The notes: generated from the sequence alone by a model not told the origin. 64,000 nt of DNA from Petaurus breviceps papuanus (GCA_028583685.1 JAMXIF010000073.1:3180285-3244284), one strand, 5' to 3'. Positions 53,775 through 63,752 are shown, counted from the stretch's first letter. A program made the numbers and translations.

Positions 53775-54180
53775 ACCACACTTCCTCTCAAGAAGACCTA
53801 TCTCATGATCAGCTGAGAATGATTTGGCTATTCTCAGCATGCAACAATCCAAGACAACTCTGAAGGACTTATGACAAAAAATGCTATCCATCCCCAGAAA
53901 AAGAACTGATGGTGTCTGCATACAGATTGAAGACCACTTTTTTTCTTTTACTTACTTTATTTTTCCTAAGGTTTTTTTGGTGTCTATGTTTTCTTTCACA
54001 ATATGACTATTACGGATATGTTTTGCATGACTACACATGTATAACCTATATTGAATTGCTTGCCTTCTCAGTGAAGGAGGGAGAGGGAAGAAGGGAGAGA
54101 ATCTGGAACTAAAAGTTTTAAAAACGAGTGTTAAAATTGTTTTTACATATAATTGGGGGGAAATAAAATACTAAATAAGT
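53775..54180 (+). mobile_element. L1-type 3' end
   Basis: 'caatccaagacaactctgaa', 'catccccagaaaaagaactg', 'acatgtataacctatattga' and 'atctggaactaaaagtttta', ending 'ggggggaaataaaatact'. A marsupial L1-type 3' end in sense, sharing its last module with the HAL1 at 42.6 kb. Confidence 0.75.
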
Positions 54181-54764
54181 TCTATCTTGTATACACAGTA
54201 TATAAAAGATTGCAATATGTAATATATTGTAATATATACATTGCCTGACACACAATAATATTGTATATGTTATAATCACCAAATAATCTATGCTTCTTAT
54301 TAGCTGATGTACACGGTAATCTCAAATATGCTAAAAACACAGATTGTTTTCATGAAGAAGAGGAGGAGAAAATGTCTTATGATGGAAGAGGATATTATTA
54401 TGAGGAAGAAGAGGGGAAGAAGACCAATTTGGATGAGGAAGAAATTCAGTAGCTAACTTAAAATTTTAAAAGACATTTATAGAAGATGAAAGTAAGGGCA
54501 AGAAATAGAGGATAAATACAAACAGGTTTCATGGTCCTTGGTAAGGCTGTTGAAGCCCAAAATGGCTAAGATGGGTGATGAATCAAAATGAAACAAAAAT
54601 AAGGACTTTTAAATTTAATTTAATAAGAATTTTTGCATTAAAGGCAAAAATATAGACAAAAAAGGAGCAGGACTAATGCTCAAGAATATGGTATACAGTA
54701 ATGGTAGATAATAATGGACAAAGAAGAAAAGTAAGGACTACTAAGTTCTAATTTTGCTTCTGAT
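54181..54764. other. Unannotated stretch with GA-rich patch
   Basis: AT-rich at 54,190-54,290. GAAGA-rich at 54,350-54,450, giving low-complexity acidic frames only. No gene supported. Confidence 0.45.
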
Positions 54765-54779
54765 TTGAGTGTTTTTTTT

Positions 54780-54927
54780 TTTAAAGCAATAGGGATTAAG
54801 TAACTTGCTCAAGGTTATGTGGCCAGTTATTTCTGGGTGTGGTGCTCAGTATCTGAGCCCGGATTTGATCCAGGTCATCCCGACACTGGAGCTGATGCTC
54901 TTACTCGCTGAGCCACCTGGCCACCCC
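54780..54927 (-). mobile_element. tRNA-derived SINE, family E
   Basis: 'ggttatgtggccagttattt', 'gagcccggatttgatccagg' and 'gctgagccacctggccaccc'. The flanks share 'ttgagtgttttttt' as target duplication. Confidence 0.93.
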
Positions 54928-55005
54928 TTGAGTGTTTTTTTTCTAAGAGAAATTATCTTCACACTGAACAGGATAAGATAAACATGGCTAAAAATTGCTT
55001 CCCAA

Positions 55006-55283
55006 GCCAAGTGTGGTGGCCAACACCTGTAATCCCAGCAATGAGGTATGCTGTTGCTTACACTTGGAATTTCTAAGATGCAGTGGGTTCAACCTGTTTG
55101 GTGTCTGATTTAAGTTTGGCATCAATATGATGGGAGCTGTAGGCCCCCAAGTTGATGACAGAAGAGTGAACTGGTCCAGGTTAAAAACACAGCAGATTAA
55201 AGCTTCTGTATGGATTAGCAGTCAGATCAGATTTATGAGTAGCCCCTGAATTTGTAGTCTGGGTGAGATAGGGACAACAAAAA
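55006..55283 (+). pseudogene. 7SL (SRP) RNA pseudogene
   Basis: 7SL RNA is the scaffold of the signal recognition particle. The copy starts 'gccaagtgtggtggccaaca' and 'cctgtaatcccagc', matching the 7SL 5' domain. The middle reads 'aagtttggcatcaatatgat', against 'aagttcggcatcaatatggt' in 7SL. Then come 'gtgaactggtccaggttaaa', 'aacacagcagattaaagctt' and 'gtatggattagcagtcagat', which track the S domain, and 'gtagtctgggtgagataggg' the 3' Alu domain. Order and spacing are kept across about 278 bases, against about 300 for 7SL. Because the S domain is present, it derives from 7SL itself rather than from an Alu- or B1-like SINE. Many substitutions, so it is a pseudogene. An A-rich run follows, consistent with retroposition. 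Confidence 0.9.
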
Positions 55284-55587
55284 GTGAAAACAAACAAAGA
55301 CAATTCTAGGAAAATTGTTCCCTGGTTCCCAGTTGCTAGTGCTTTCTTCTCCAAGGTTAGTCTATGTCTGTGTATTTATTTGACTTGTAGATTTACACCT
55401 ATATAAATGTTGTCTCCACCATTAAAATATAAGCTGTTTTTTTCTCTCTGAATTTGTTCGTGAAGTTTTTTTTTTTTTTGCCATAATACATAATCAATTT
55501 TTGTGAAAGTGCTATAGACAGCTGAGAAGGAAGTATACTCCTTTCTATCCCCATTCACTTTTCCTCAGAGGTCTATCATATCCAAAT
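55284..55587. other. Unannotated stretch
   Basis: No recognised element. Confidence 0.4.
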
Positions 55588-55700
55588 AGTATAAAACTTC
55601 TTGAGAGCAGAGATTGTTTTGGTTTTGCCTTTGGCTTCCTAGAGCCTAGCACACCCTCAGGCACAGAGCAGAAACTTAAATAAAAGATTGTTTGATTGAT
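55588..55700 (+). mobile_element. L2 3'-end fragment
   Basis: 'aaacttcttgagagcagaga', 'ttcctagagcctagcacacc' and 'aaacttaaataaaagattgt'. Confidence 0.8.
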
Positions 55701-55729
55701 TTGTAAGAAAACATCTAGCTATCCAGCTC

Positions 55730-56550
55730 AAATTACTAGGACCAGCTGAACTATGTCTGAGGGTGCCAAAAGACCTGGCAGATGTGATTATTGAACTGCT
55801 CTCATGTATCTTGAAAAGACTGAAGAACTGGAATGGTGCTACAGAACAGGAGACAGGTGAATAAATGTGGACCTGATATTCAGAAAAGGGAAGAGGGTGG
55901 AATCAGCACACCATAGTCTGATGAACTTTGATTTCTGGCACAATTCTAGAACACATATTTTAATAAGCTGTGTTTGAGCTCTTCGAAAGGGAAGTGGTTT
56001 TCACTAATAGACTTTTAAAAATTGCATTCAACATGGCATTAACAAAAATAGGTTTCATCAGCCTTATCTCATTTCATTTTTTGACAAGGGTACTGATTAG
56101 AAGATGGGGGAATGCCACAGACATAGACTACCCCAAATACAGCAAAATCTTGACAAAATTCCTCTAGTTATTGTTATGCATGTAATGGAAATATGTATGC
56201 TAGATGATGCCATATAATTAGGTGAATTCGGAACTGGTTTAATGCATTAATAATGGGTCCTATGTCAAACTGGAAGGGTATCTATAGAAGAGTATCCTGG
56301 TGGTCTATCCTTGGCCCAGTGATTTTAACATTTTTTTTATCAATGGCATATCTATAAAACTGACAGATGACATGAAGCAGAGATGATAGATCAGATATTA
56401 GAGTTCAGTTCCAAGTCAATAGGCTAGAATGAAAAATCAATTCTAACTTGAGGAAATTTAATAGGGAAAAATGTAACATAACCTAAATGTCATTTAGGTA
56501 AGAAGAAATCAGCTTCACAGGTGCAGCACTTATGGTCTAATTTATATTAA
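55730..56550 (+). mobile_element. L3/CR1-type LINE, reverse transcriptase fragment
   Basis: The sense strand follows the L3/CR1 ORF. A 65-codon frame at 55,970-56,167 reads LFEREVVFTN, then FISLISFHFLTRV and GNATDIDY, matching the family pattern LEREVVITK, NLISFFDRVTRLVDEGNAVDIVY. Further on, 'ggtgaattcggaactggttt' fits the WIRNWL-type block, 'ttggcccagtgattttaaca' the LGPVLFN-type block, and 'ctgacagatgacatgaagca' the FADDTK-type catalytic block. Multiple stops. One of the oldest elements in the window. Confidence 0.88.
56467..56550 (+). repeat. Direct repeat left of a SINE (within L3)
   Basis: 'aaaaatgtaacataacctaa' with 'cttcacaggtgcagc' and 'ctaatttatatta' is repeated, with changes, at 56,808-56,893. 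The SINE lies between. Confidence 0.85.
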
Positions 56551-56552
56551 TT

Positions 56553-56798
56553 TGGGGCAGCTAGGTGGTGAAGTGGATAGAGTGCTGGGCCTAGAGTCAA
56601 TCATTCATCTTTGTGAGTTCAAATCTGGCTTTAATTGCTGTGTGACCCTGGGAAAGTCACCTAACCCTGTTTGCTTCACTTTCCTAACCTGTTAAATGAG
56701 CTGGAGAAGGAAATGGCAAACCACTCCAGTATCTTTGCCAAGAAAACTCAAATGGGGTCACAAAGAGTCCAGTTCTGACAGAAACAACTGAACAACAA
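56553..56798 (+). mobile_element. Family A SINE nested in L3
   Basis: 'ggggcagctaggtggtgaag', 'gtgtgaccctgggaaagtca', 'gagctggagaaggaaatggc', 'tctttgccaagaaaactcaa' and 'gaaacaactgaacaacaac'. Confidence 0.95.
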
Positions 56799-56807
56799 CA
56801 AAACAAG

Positions 56808-56893
56808 AAAAATGTAATATAACCTAAATGTTGTTTAGGTAAAATAAGTAAATATACTTCACAGGCATAGCTCTTGTATTCTAATTTATGTTA
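56808..56893 (+). repeat. Direct repeat right of a SINE (L3 sequence)
   Basis: 'aaaaatgtaatataacctaa', 'atacttcacaggcatagctc' and 'ctaatttatgtta' repeat the L3 sequence from the left side. Confidence 0.85.
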
Positions 56894-57528
56894 CAGTTCT
56901 TTTAGGACATGTCTCACACCTTCTAGGATATAATTTCCTTGGACATAAGAATTTTATCTTATCTTTCCTTTTTGTCTCTGGTATTTAGTATAGTGAATTG
57001 TGAATAATATGTGCTTCATAAATATTTGAATTTAATTGAATTAATAAACAACAAAGATGGCTTTTCCTGAGCTAAGACAATGATCATTCTCATTCTATTG
57101 CTTAAAAACTGAACATTTAGTAAAATAGAGTAGTTTTCTATTTAATGACTTTTTGAAAAGAAATCTGATTGAACTCAGGATGGATGACTGGAAGAAGCAT
57201 GCATAGTGAATCTTATAACAAGTCATTCTATACTTTAAGATAATGAATTACAATTTTTCAACTGCTTTGGTAGACACAGAGCTAAAGGCAATAATACAGA
57301 TCTCAACATTTCTTCTAGAACTAAGTTCTGGGAAACATGCAGCTGGTCTCGTAGAAGAAATAGACTAAATCAGTATACTATCATCCTTCATTTTGTATTT
57401 GTACTAAACCACAGATTGACAGTATTGAAATTGTTCTAGATAGATCAGCCTAGGACTGAGCCCAAGCAGAAAACATTACGCATCCCTTGTGAGAACAAAT
57501 GGCTCCTCACAGTTCAGATAGTTCTATC
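56894..57528. other. Mostly unannotated; L2-like tail at 56.92-57.03 kb
   Basis: 'gtctctggtatttagtatag' and 'gtgcttcataaatatttgaa' resemble an L2 3' end in sense. The rest is unrecognised. Confidence 0.45.
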
Positions 57529-57540
57529 CTCTCTCATTCT

Positions 57541-57697
57541 TTTTTTTTTTTTTAAGCAATTGGGGTTAAGTAACTTGCTCAAGGTTACATGGCCAGGTGT
57601 TTCTGGGTGGGTGCTAAGTGTCTGAGCCCGGGATTCGATCTCCAGGTCTTCTCAACACTGGAGCCGGTGCTCTTACTTGCTGTGCTACCTGGCCGCC
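57541..57697 (-). mobile_element. tRNA-derived SINE, family E
   Basis: 'gcaattggggttaagtaact', 'catggccaggtgtttctggg' and 'ctgtgctacctggccgcccc'. The flanks share 'cctctctcatt'. Confidence 0.93.
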
Positions 57698-57719
57698 CCC
57701 TCTCTCATTGTGATTAGAT

Positions 57720-58435
57720 GTCACAATGCAAAGAAATGCAAAATGCTTGCAAACAAAAATGAAATTCTTATATTTTCCCCTTGACTGTATCCTCAATATC
57801 CATTTTAGCTCTCCTTTTCCTCTACCATGGGTATTTTTCTAAATATTTTCTAAAAATGAAATTTTCTAAATAAATAAATATGTGTTAGAAACACATAACC
57901 ATAGCTTATGTGAATTATTTGAATGACTTGATGATAACATTAACTTGTTCTGATTTCATTTGACTATTTTGCAGCATCAGTTATTAACCAGAGGAAAAGA
58001 TTTCTATCAAAATGAACAAAAAGGGAGTTTTTTCTTTTTCTATCCTTGTTCCTTAAACTTTAAAATGATCTTTGTAGTTTAGAAAAAGTTAACAGCCTTA
58101 GGTTCTAAAAATTCTGTTAGAAAAAAAATTGTTTTTACAAGATAGCATTTTAAAAAATAGCATGACATTTATAAAATACATCTGTTAAATACCAAATTCT
58201 TCAAAGCATATGTTATTGTTGCTTTTAATTTTCCAAGCATGATTTAAGGACCTTTGAGAGTACAATTACAGGAAGCCAAATTAACCTGGGTAGAAAACAA
58301 AATCAATAAAATTAGACGCTTGGTGACATATAGACTAATTTGAAAATAGCTAAACTATTTTTTTTATTTTTTAGCTGCTAATTTTGCTAGGGTAGAAGTA
58401 GCTTTACAGTAGTCTTGCACGATTTTATTTTTGTG
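57720..58435. other. Repeat-poor stretch
   Basis: AT-rich, no recognised element or exon. Confidence 0.4.
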
Positions 58436-58439
58436 CATT

Positions 58440-58512
58440 AAATGAATCAAATGAGATAACATGTAAAGTGCTTTGCAAATCTGAAAGTGCTAAATTAATA
58501 TTATTGTTATCA
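58440..58512 (+). mobile_element. Family B SINE tail fragment
   Basis: 'caaatgagataacatgtaaa', 'gtgctttgcaaatctgaaag' and 'attaatattattgttatc'. Confidence 0.65.
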
Positions 58513-58719
58513 TTGGGATAACTTGATTTTGAATTTGAGATTCTATATCAGGATTAGTGAACTTTCATTTATTTAGAATGGTTTGGGAAAGGATGGCTCT
58601 GGTTAATTTAATGTTCTATTGAAGAAAATTTGTAAAGAGATAAAATGTAAAGTATATAATTAATAAAAGTACTATGACACCCAGTTGGACTGGCAGCTCA
58701 ATGAATTACTATGAGTATG

Positions 58720-58880
58720 TCTGTATACGTGTGCATATATGCACACGTATACATACAGATATACTCACACTTAAATATATGCATATATACTCATATACAT
58801 ATACAAACATGCATATATGCACAGACATACACATACATAACACACATATATTCATACACACATATACACACACAAACTTT
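58720..58880. repeat. Imperfect CA/TA microsatellite
   Basis: 'acacatacataacacacata' and related units throughout. The frames across it are repeat artefacts. Confidence 0.92.
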
Positions 58881-58994
58881 TTTCGATAGTGCAAATTAGA
58901 GAAGACCTGAACTCTGAAATGATTAAGGAGGGGTCAGGAAGATTGGGTTGGAAAACTATGCCACCCTTTCAGTGTTTCCAAGCTGCTCACTTTT

Positions 58995-59175
58995 GCAAGA
59001 ATACTTCTTTTTGGATAGAGAACCAGCCTCTAAAATCAAGAAGATCTGGATTCAAATCTTGCCTCTGGCAGTAATTTGTTCTATCAAACTGGACAAGTCA
59101 CTTTACTTCTCAGTGCCCCAGGCAACTCTCTAAGACTGTAAGTTACACGACATTTGCTGGTCTGCATTCTATATT
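58995..59175 (+). mobile_element. Family D SINE
   Basis: 'gatctggattcaaatcttgc', 'ctcagtgccccaggcaactc' and 'tctaagactgtaagttacac', then 'tgctggtctgcattct'. Confidence 0.8.
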
Positions 59176-59189
59176 TGTATAGAGTGTCT

Positions 59190-59325
59190 GGCATGTTCTG
59201 TTATTGTTCAGTCATTTCTGACTCTTTGTGACTCCATTAGGTGTTTTCTTGGCAAAGATATTGGAGTGATTTTCCATTTCCTTCTTCAGTTCATTTTACA
59301 GATGAAGAAACTGAGGCAAAGAATA
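59190..59325 (-). mobile_element. Family A SINE, 3' part, inside an L2-like tail
   Basis: 'gttattgttcagtcatttct', 'cttggcaaagatattggagt' and 'cagatgaagaaactgaggca'. The L2-like tail resumes after it as 'tagtgcttacttaataaatg'. Confidence 0.88.
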
Positions 59326-59362
59326 GTGCTTACTTAATAAATGTTTATTGATTGACTGATTT

Positions 59363-59755
59363 CCATAAGTAATAGTTATATTGATATGATGATAGATCTC
59401 AGAGAAAGATGTAGAAAGTTAAGAGAGGTAGCAAGGGTATAAATGAAGTAGCCTAATTGGCTCAGGAGCCAATTATGTATTATTCATGCATATTGACAAG
59501 ACCCTAACAGTCTCATTGAAATAAGAAATAACCCTAAAATACACTGACCACAATTTAACTTTTATGTTTAATTTTTGTGAAATTTGTATATGCGTAGGGT
59601 AGATTTGTCACAAACATGCATGTAATTTGTAAATTACATATGGTCTAGTCTGACCACATACGTATGTACTATAATGCATTTGTGTACACATAAAGCATAC
59701 TGTATTATCATAATGTATAATGATATAGTATATGTGTGTTGTATATTATTTTTAT
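59363..59755. other. Unannotated AT-rich stretch
   Basis: No recognised element. Confidence 0.4.
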
Positions 59756-59757
59756 TA

Positions 59758-59834
59758 CACAGTGTCCCAAAAGTCTTAGTGCAGTTTAAGCTTTAATAAG
59801 CTGACAAGTGCACTAAGACTTTTGGAACACACTG
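59758..59834. mobile_element. Palindromic mariner-type MITE
   Basis: The left arm 'cagtgtcccaaaagtcttag' (plus 'tgca') is answered at the right end by 'tgcactaagacttttggaac' (plus 'acactg'), giving arms of about 25 bp with a ~25-bp centre, flanked by TA. The ends and the TA target match Tc1/mariner elements. It is far too short to code. Folded, it would make a long hairpin. Confidence 0.85.
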
Positions 59835-59861
59835 TATTATACATATATGCATGTTTTTATA

Positions 59862-60698
59862 GATACAAGCTTGTGCTAAATGCCATGCTGGATGAATCAA
59901 AAGCTGGAATTAAGATATCTCAGATATGTAAATGATACCTCTCTGATGGCAAAAAGTAAAGAGGAATTAAGAAGCTTCTTGACGAGGGTGAAAGAGAAGA
60001 GTGTAAAAGCTGGCTTGAAGCTTAACATCCAAAACACTTAGATATTGCCAACTGTCCCATCATTTTCTGGCAAATAAAGGGAAAAGAAATGGAAGCAGTG
60101 TCAGATTTCATATTCTTGGGCTCAAATATCACTGTTGATAGTATAACTGCAGTCATGAAATTAAAGGACACTTGCTCCTTGGAAAGAAGCTATGGCAAAT
60201 CTGGACAGCACGCTAAAAAGCAGAGATATCACCTTGCTGACAAAGGTCCGTATAGTCGAAACTATGGTTTTTCTGGAAGCAATGTGTGACTGTGAGTTAG
60301 ATTATAAGGAAAGCTTAGTGTCACAGGACCTATGCTTTCAAATTGTGGTGTTGGAGAAGACTTTTGAGAGTCCTTTGGACAGCAAGGAGAGCAAGTCAGT
60401 CAATACTTAAAGAAATTTATCCAGGCTATTCACTGGAAGGTCAAATACCGAAGCTGAAGTTTAAATGTTTTGGCCACGTAATGAGAATATGGAACTCATT
60501 GGAAAAGACCCTGATGTTGGGAAAGATTGAAGGCAAAAGGAAAAGAGAATGGCAGAAGATGAGATGGATAGATAGGGTCATGGAACAGTGAATGTGAACT
60601 TGGAGAGACTTGGAGAAAGAGTGGAGGAGAGAAAGGCCTGTGTACTATGGTCCATGGGGTCACAAAGAGTGGAACATACTGAACATACGACAAATTCT
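59862..60698 (+). mobile_element. RTE (BovB-like) LINE, 3' portion
   Basis: Sense copy from just before the reverse transcriptase active site to the 3' end. 'cagatatgtaaatgatacc' corresponds to the YADDT block, here YVNDT. SDFIFLGSNITVD follows, matching the RTE block FLGSKITADGD. 'ttaaaggacacttgctcctt', 'gcagagatatcaccttgctg', 'gtggtgttggagaagacttt', 'gagagtcctttggacagcaa', 'ttggccacgtaatgagaata' and 'gaatggcagaagatgagatg' keep the RTE order. The end, 'catggggtcacaaagagtgg', is the tail shared with family A SINEs. Coding is split over three frames (60,089-60,289; 60,192-60,410; 60,343-60,591), so it is dead. It is 5'-truncated, as usual for RTE. Confidence 0.93.
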
Positions 60699-60719
60699 AT
60701 TTGCCATAAACTGTTGTTA

Positions 60720-61698
60720 TCATATCTGACCACTAGCCCCATTATAGAGCAAGTACTTATTACAAGGACTTGGATCTACGTTAGTCAACTCCTCCCCCAG
60801 CATTTCTTAAACACAAGTACAAGTACTTAAAACCTCATGAAATGACTAGCTTTATAAAGGAAGTGTTAGACTTTGCCTCCCAATACTAGCATCATAAAGG
60901 GGTTCACAAACCGCTTTCTTTTATAGGCTTGAGGTAGGAAATAGCACTTGCCTGGCTTCTGAGGAGAGGTAACTAAGCAACCAATGCCCAGTGCCGAACA
61001 GTTGGCTGGGCTTTAGCATTCATGACTCAGTCCTAGGCACATCAGGCCAGAGTCTACTGCACAAGCATGACTGCATTTCCTTTTGGAAAGCCCACAACAG
61101 CTATTTGTGCTTTCATACCATAAGCCATAACAAGTCGTTTTGTTTAAACATACTTTCCCAGTGTGTAATCAGTCTCATCAGCGATTTGCCTTTAACCCAG
61201 AGGCACCTGCAGGCCATCAGGAAATGCTGTCATGGAGCAAAGCCTAAAATGCAATATGGAAGTTTTCATCCCTATTTTTTTGTTGTTGTTTATTATTTCG
61301 GAATTTTACAGTTTCCAAATATTCACTATAAAAGAAGCAAAAAATTAACCAAGGTCTTTTCCATGGTCAAATGGGAAGGACAGTCCACATCGAAGGAAAA
61401 ATGCTCTATTCTTTCAGAACAATCGGCAAAGGGATAGGATTTTGCTGGTGTCAGGGGTAACACTGCACAATGAACCCAGCTGTTTAGCACCTGTATGGCA
61501 GCACCAGACTAGCATCAAAAAGAGAAATTAAGTAGGCAGAAACAGCTGGAGGGAAAACTACCATTTTTAAAGCTCTCTCCTCCCCAAATAGCAAAGCTTT
61601 CTTACATTAAGTATTTGTTATCTCACTGGCAGTGTAGGAGCAGGAGAGGAAGAGAGGGGGAAAGAAAATGACTGTGGATCAAATCATTTTGTCCTTAC
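60720..61698. other. Repeat-free stretch downstream of the candidate exon
   Basis: No mobile element recognised. A 148-codon plus-strand frame at 60,991-61,437 begins at GTG, lacks a known domain and is not called. If the exon at 61,699 is real, this is its downstream intron. Confidence 0.4.
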
Positions 61699-61743
61699 CT
61701 CGGCTACAATCCAGTAATAGCTCCTTTCCGTCGGCTCCCTTGC
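61699..61743 (-). CDS. Candidate 45-nt internal exon of an unidentified gene
   Basis: On the minus strand a pyrimidine-rich acceptor, 'ctgtcctctcatttcag', precedes 45 bases, and a strong donor, GAG|GTAAGGAC, follows. The exon length is a multiple of three. Two of three frames are open: one gives AREPTERSYYWIVAE, the other KGADGKELLLDCSR between split codons. It keeps three CpGs in 45 bases, although CpG is rare around it, which fits protein-coding constraint. It lies in the largest repeat-free block of the window. The protein is not recognised. The same strand as the candidate first exon at 18.2 kb would allow one gene. Chance pairing of good splice sites remains possible. Confidence 0.5.
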
Positions 61744-63355
61744 CTGAAATGAGAGGACAGCAGCCAGTGCAGGGGTTTACTGCTTCATTGGATTACTCCT
61801 AACTGTGTCTTTAGTAATTAGACAGGTCTTCTCTTGCCAGAGAGAGCTATAAATACAGTATCACCAAAGAAACAGCCATCCACAGAAGATAAGAACTAAG
61901 CACCTCCACTCTGGAAGCCTTTTAAGGAATCTGAATTAAGGCAGCACAGACCTCCTAATGAAAAGGGGCTGCCAGGCTCTCCTTTTGGTCTGAGAGTATG
62001 TCCAAGGACATACTCGACCTATGTAAATATCTCAGTAAGCAAAATGGGGAGGTGGGGCAGGGGGGAAGAATTTCAGCTTTATCAAGCCTATGGCAGACTG
62101 TTAGATGGCCACAACTGCCGTGTGTCAGGAACATAATACAGGTCTGGAGGGCCAAGGACAGCTTCTGAAGTCAACCCTTTAGAGGTAGCTTGGAACTGGA
62201 AGTGCCTTTGACTCACTCACCATAAAACACTTGTGGAATTGGTGAGGGTTCTTCTGTCATCTTCCAGTGGTGAGCTTTCAAGTTCTGTTCTTGAAACTAC
62301 TATCCCACAAGCCTTTCTTTAATCTTCATGAGAAGATTCACAGGGTGAGAATTTTGGCATCATACTTCATTAGTCTGGGGTGGAAGTTCAGGAATAATGA
62401 AGAACAAGCATGTTTGTAACTTCTGAGCTCAATGTGTGTAAGCCAATGTTTTTCTAAGTGATTCTAGTGACTTCTGGATCCATGAATGATTTTTCTTCCA
62501 AGCATTCAGTAAGAGAATACCTAATAGGACAAATCTTAATCCTGTGGGTATACCTAAAGAATGAAAAGGACTGACTTTGTAAAGTTGCAACACTTAAAGA
62601 GTATGTAATCTTTTAAAAAAGATTTCCTCCTCAATCAGTTGTTTATAAGTATAATGGGGGCAAACAGGAGAACCTCTGCTGATATATGGAACCTTGGTTA
62701 CTTCTGGTGGCTGTGCATTCTGGCTCAGACACTGTGGGATGATGCAGATTGAAGGGAAGGAGTGCTCACTCATCTGCCTTAATTACACAAATATGTTGAA
62801 ATAGTGTTAAAACCAAGTTTCATGAACAATAGATGAAAGCATTCAGTATTTCCTATGGAGTTATGCTTTGACTTGGTATTGCTTGGAAAGAATGAGTCTC
62901 AGGGTCAGAAAGCTCTTGATCCTGAGTACCAACACTATAGTGAAACAATCTAGGAAAGACCGTATGTATCACTGTTAAACCTGAATTGGAGGTAGGTGAA
63001 AAGGAAGGACAGGAAAGGGAGAGAGAAAGGGTTTCAGAGAAAGGAATGGAAGGAGAAAGAGAGAAAGGAAGGAGAAAATAAAAATAGCATGTGGTAGGAG
63101 TGGTACAATGCCACCAGTAACGGTTTATGGGGTGTCTCTCAATCAATAGATAAACAAGTATTAAATGCATACTACATCCTTGACCTCAGAGCTAGAAATC
63201 ATCTAACTGTGACAGCACACTACAGTTCAACTTGTTGCAAGACATTACATCAGTCCAGATATTATCTGAAGAGTGACTTTTGGTGATCATTTACTTTTAT
63301 TTCATGTTTCCCTTTAATACCTCATGGTGTTATGGAGGTAAGACTGGGTTCTTTC
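61744..63355. other. Repeat-free stretch upstream of the candidate exon
   Basis: About 1.6 kb without recognised mobile elements, apart from a purine-rich tract at 62,995-63,085. Could hold conserved non-coding sequence. No second exon was found. Confidence 0.4.
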
Positions 63356-63364
63356 AGGTTATAG

Positions 63365-63560
63365 AACAGAGGTATTAAACACACTGTGGCCTGCAACACG
63401 GGAGTCCTGCCTGAACCACATTAAAATGTAATTGGGAAATATTTAATGAAATAAATAAAAAAAGAACATTGATACTAATATGTAGCTTTTTAAGTCAATA
63501 CACTGATGTATGGATTAGTGTCTCTCATTTCTATATGAGTTTAATACATCTGTTTTGAAG
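63365..63560. mobile_element. Interspersed repeat, probably a DNA transposon remnant
   Basis: 'aggtattaaacacactgtgg', 'cctgaaccacattaaaatgt', 'aattgggaaatatttaatga' and 'tgtagctttttaagtcaata' are phrases of a common marsupial repeat remembered as 'gtggcccgcaggccgga'-type. One copy in the window; the class is uncertain. Confidence 0.55.
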
Positions 63561-63589
63561 GTCCTATAAAATTAAAACATTTTCATAAG

Positions 63590-63752
63590 ATCATGGACTA
63601 GAGCTGGGGGGGTACTCAGAGACTACCAGCTCCCACCTCCCTCATTTTCTAGGTAAGGAAACTGAAGCACAGAGGGGTTTTTACTTGCCCTGGTTCACAC
63701 AGCTAATAAGTGTCTGAGGAAGGATTCAAACTCAAGTCTTTCTGACACTAAG
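63590..63752 (-). mobile_element. MIR/THER-type SINE
   Basis: 'cattttctaggtaaggaaac', 'tgaagcacagaggggttttt', 'cacacagctaataagtgtct' and 'gattcaaactcaagtctttc'. Confidence 0.82.

Noticed and set aside
55970-56167. 65-codon frame that could look like a small gene
   Set aside because: It is part of the L3/CR1 reverse transcriptase.
58674-58899. Overlapping 60-71-codon frames
   Set aside because: CA/TA microsatellite.
60089-60591. Three neighbouring open frames that could look like small genes
   Set aside because: They are pieces of the decayed RTE LINE ORF.
60991-61437. 148-codon plus-strand frame in repeat-free DNA
   Set aside because: Begins at GTG with no ATG in a good context, no domain, no splice support. 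Kept only as part of the repeat-free block.
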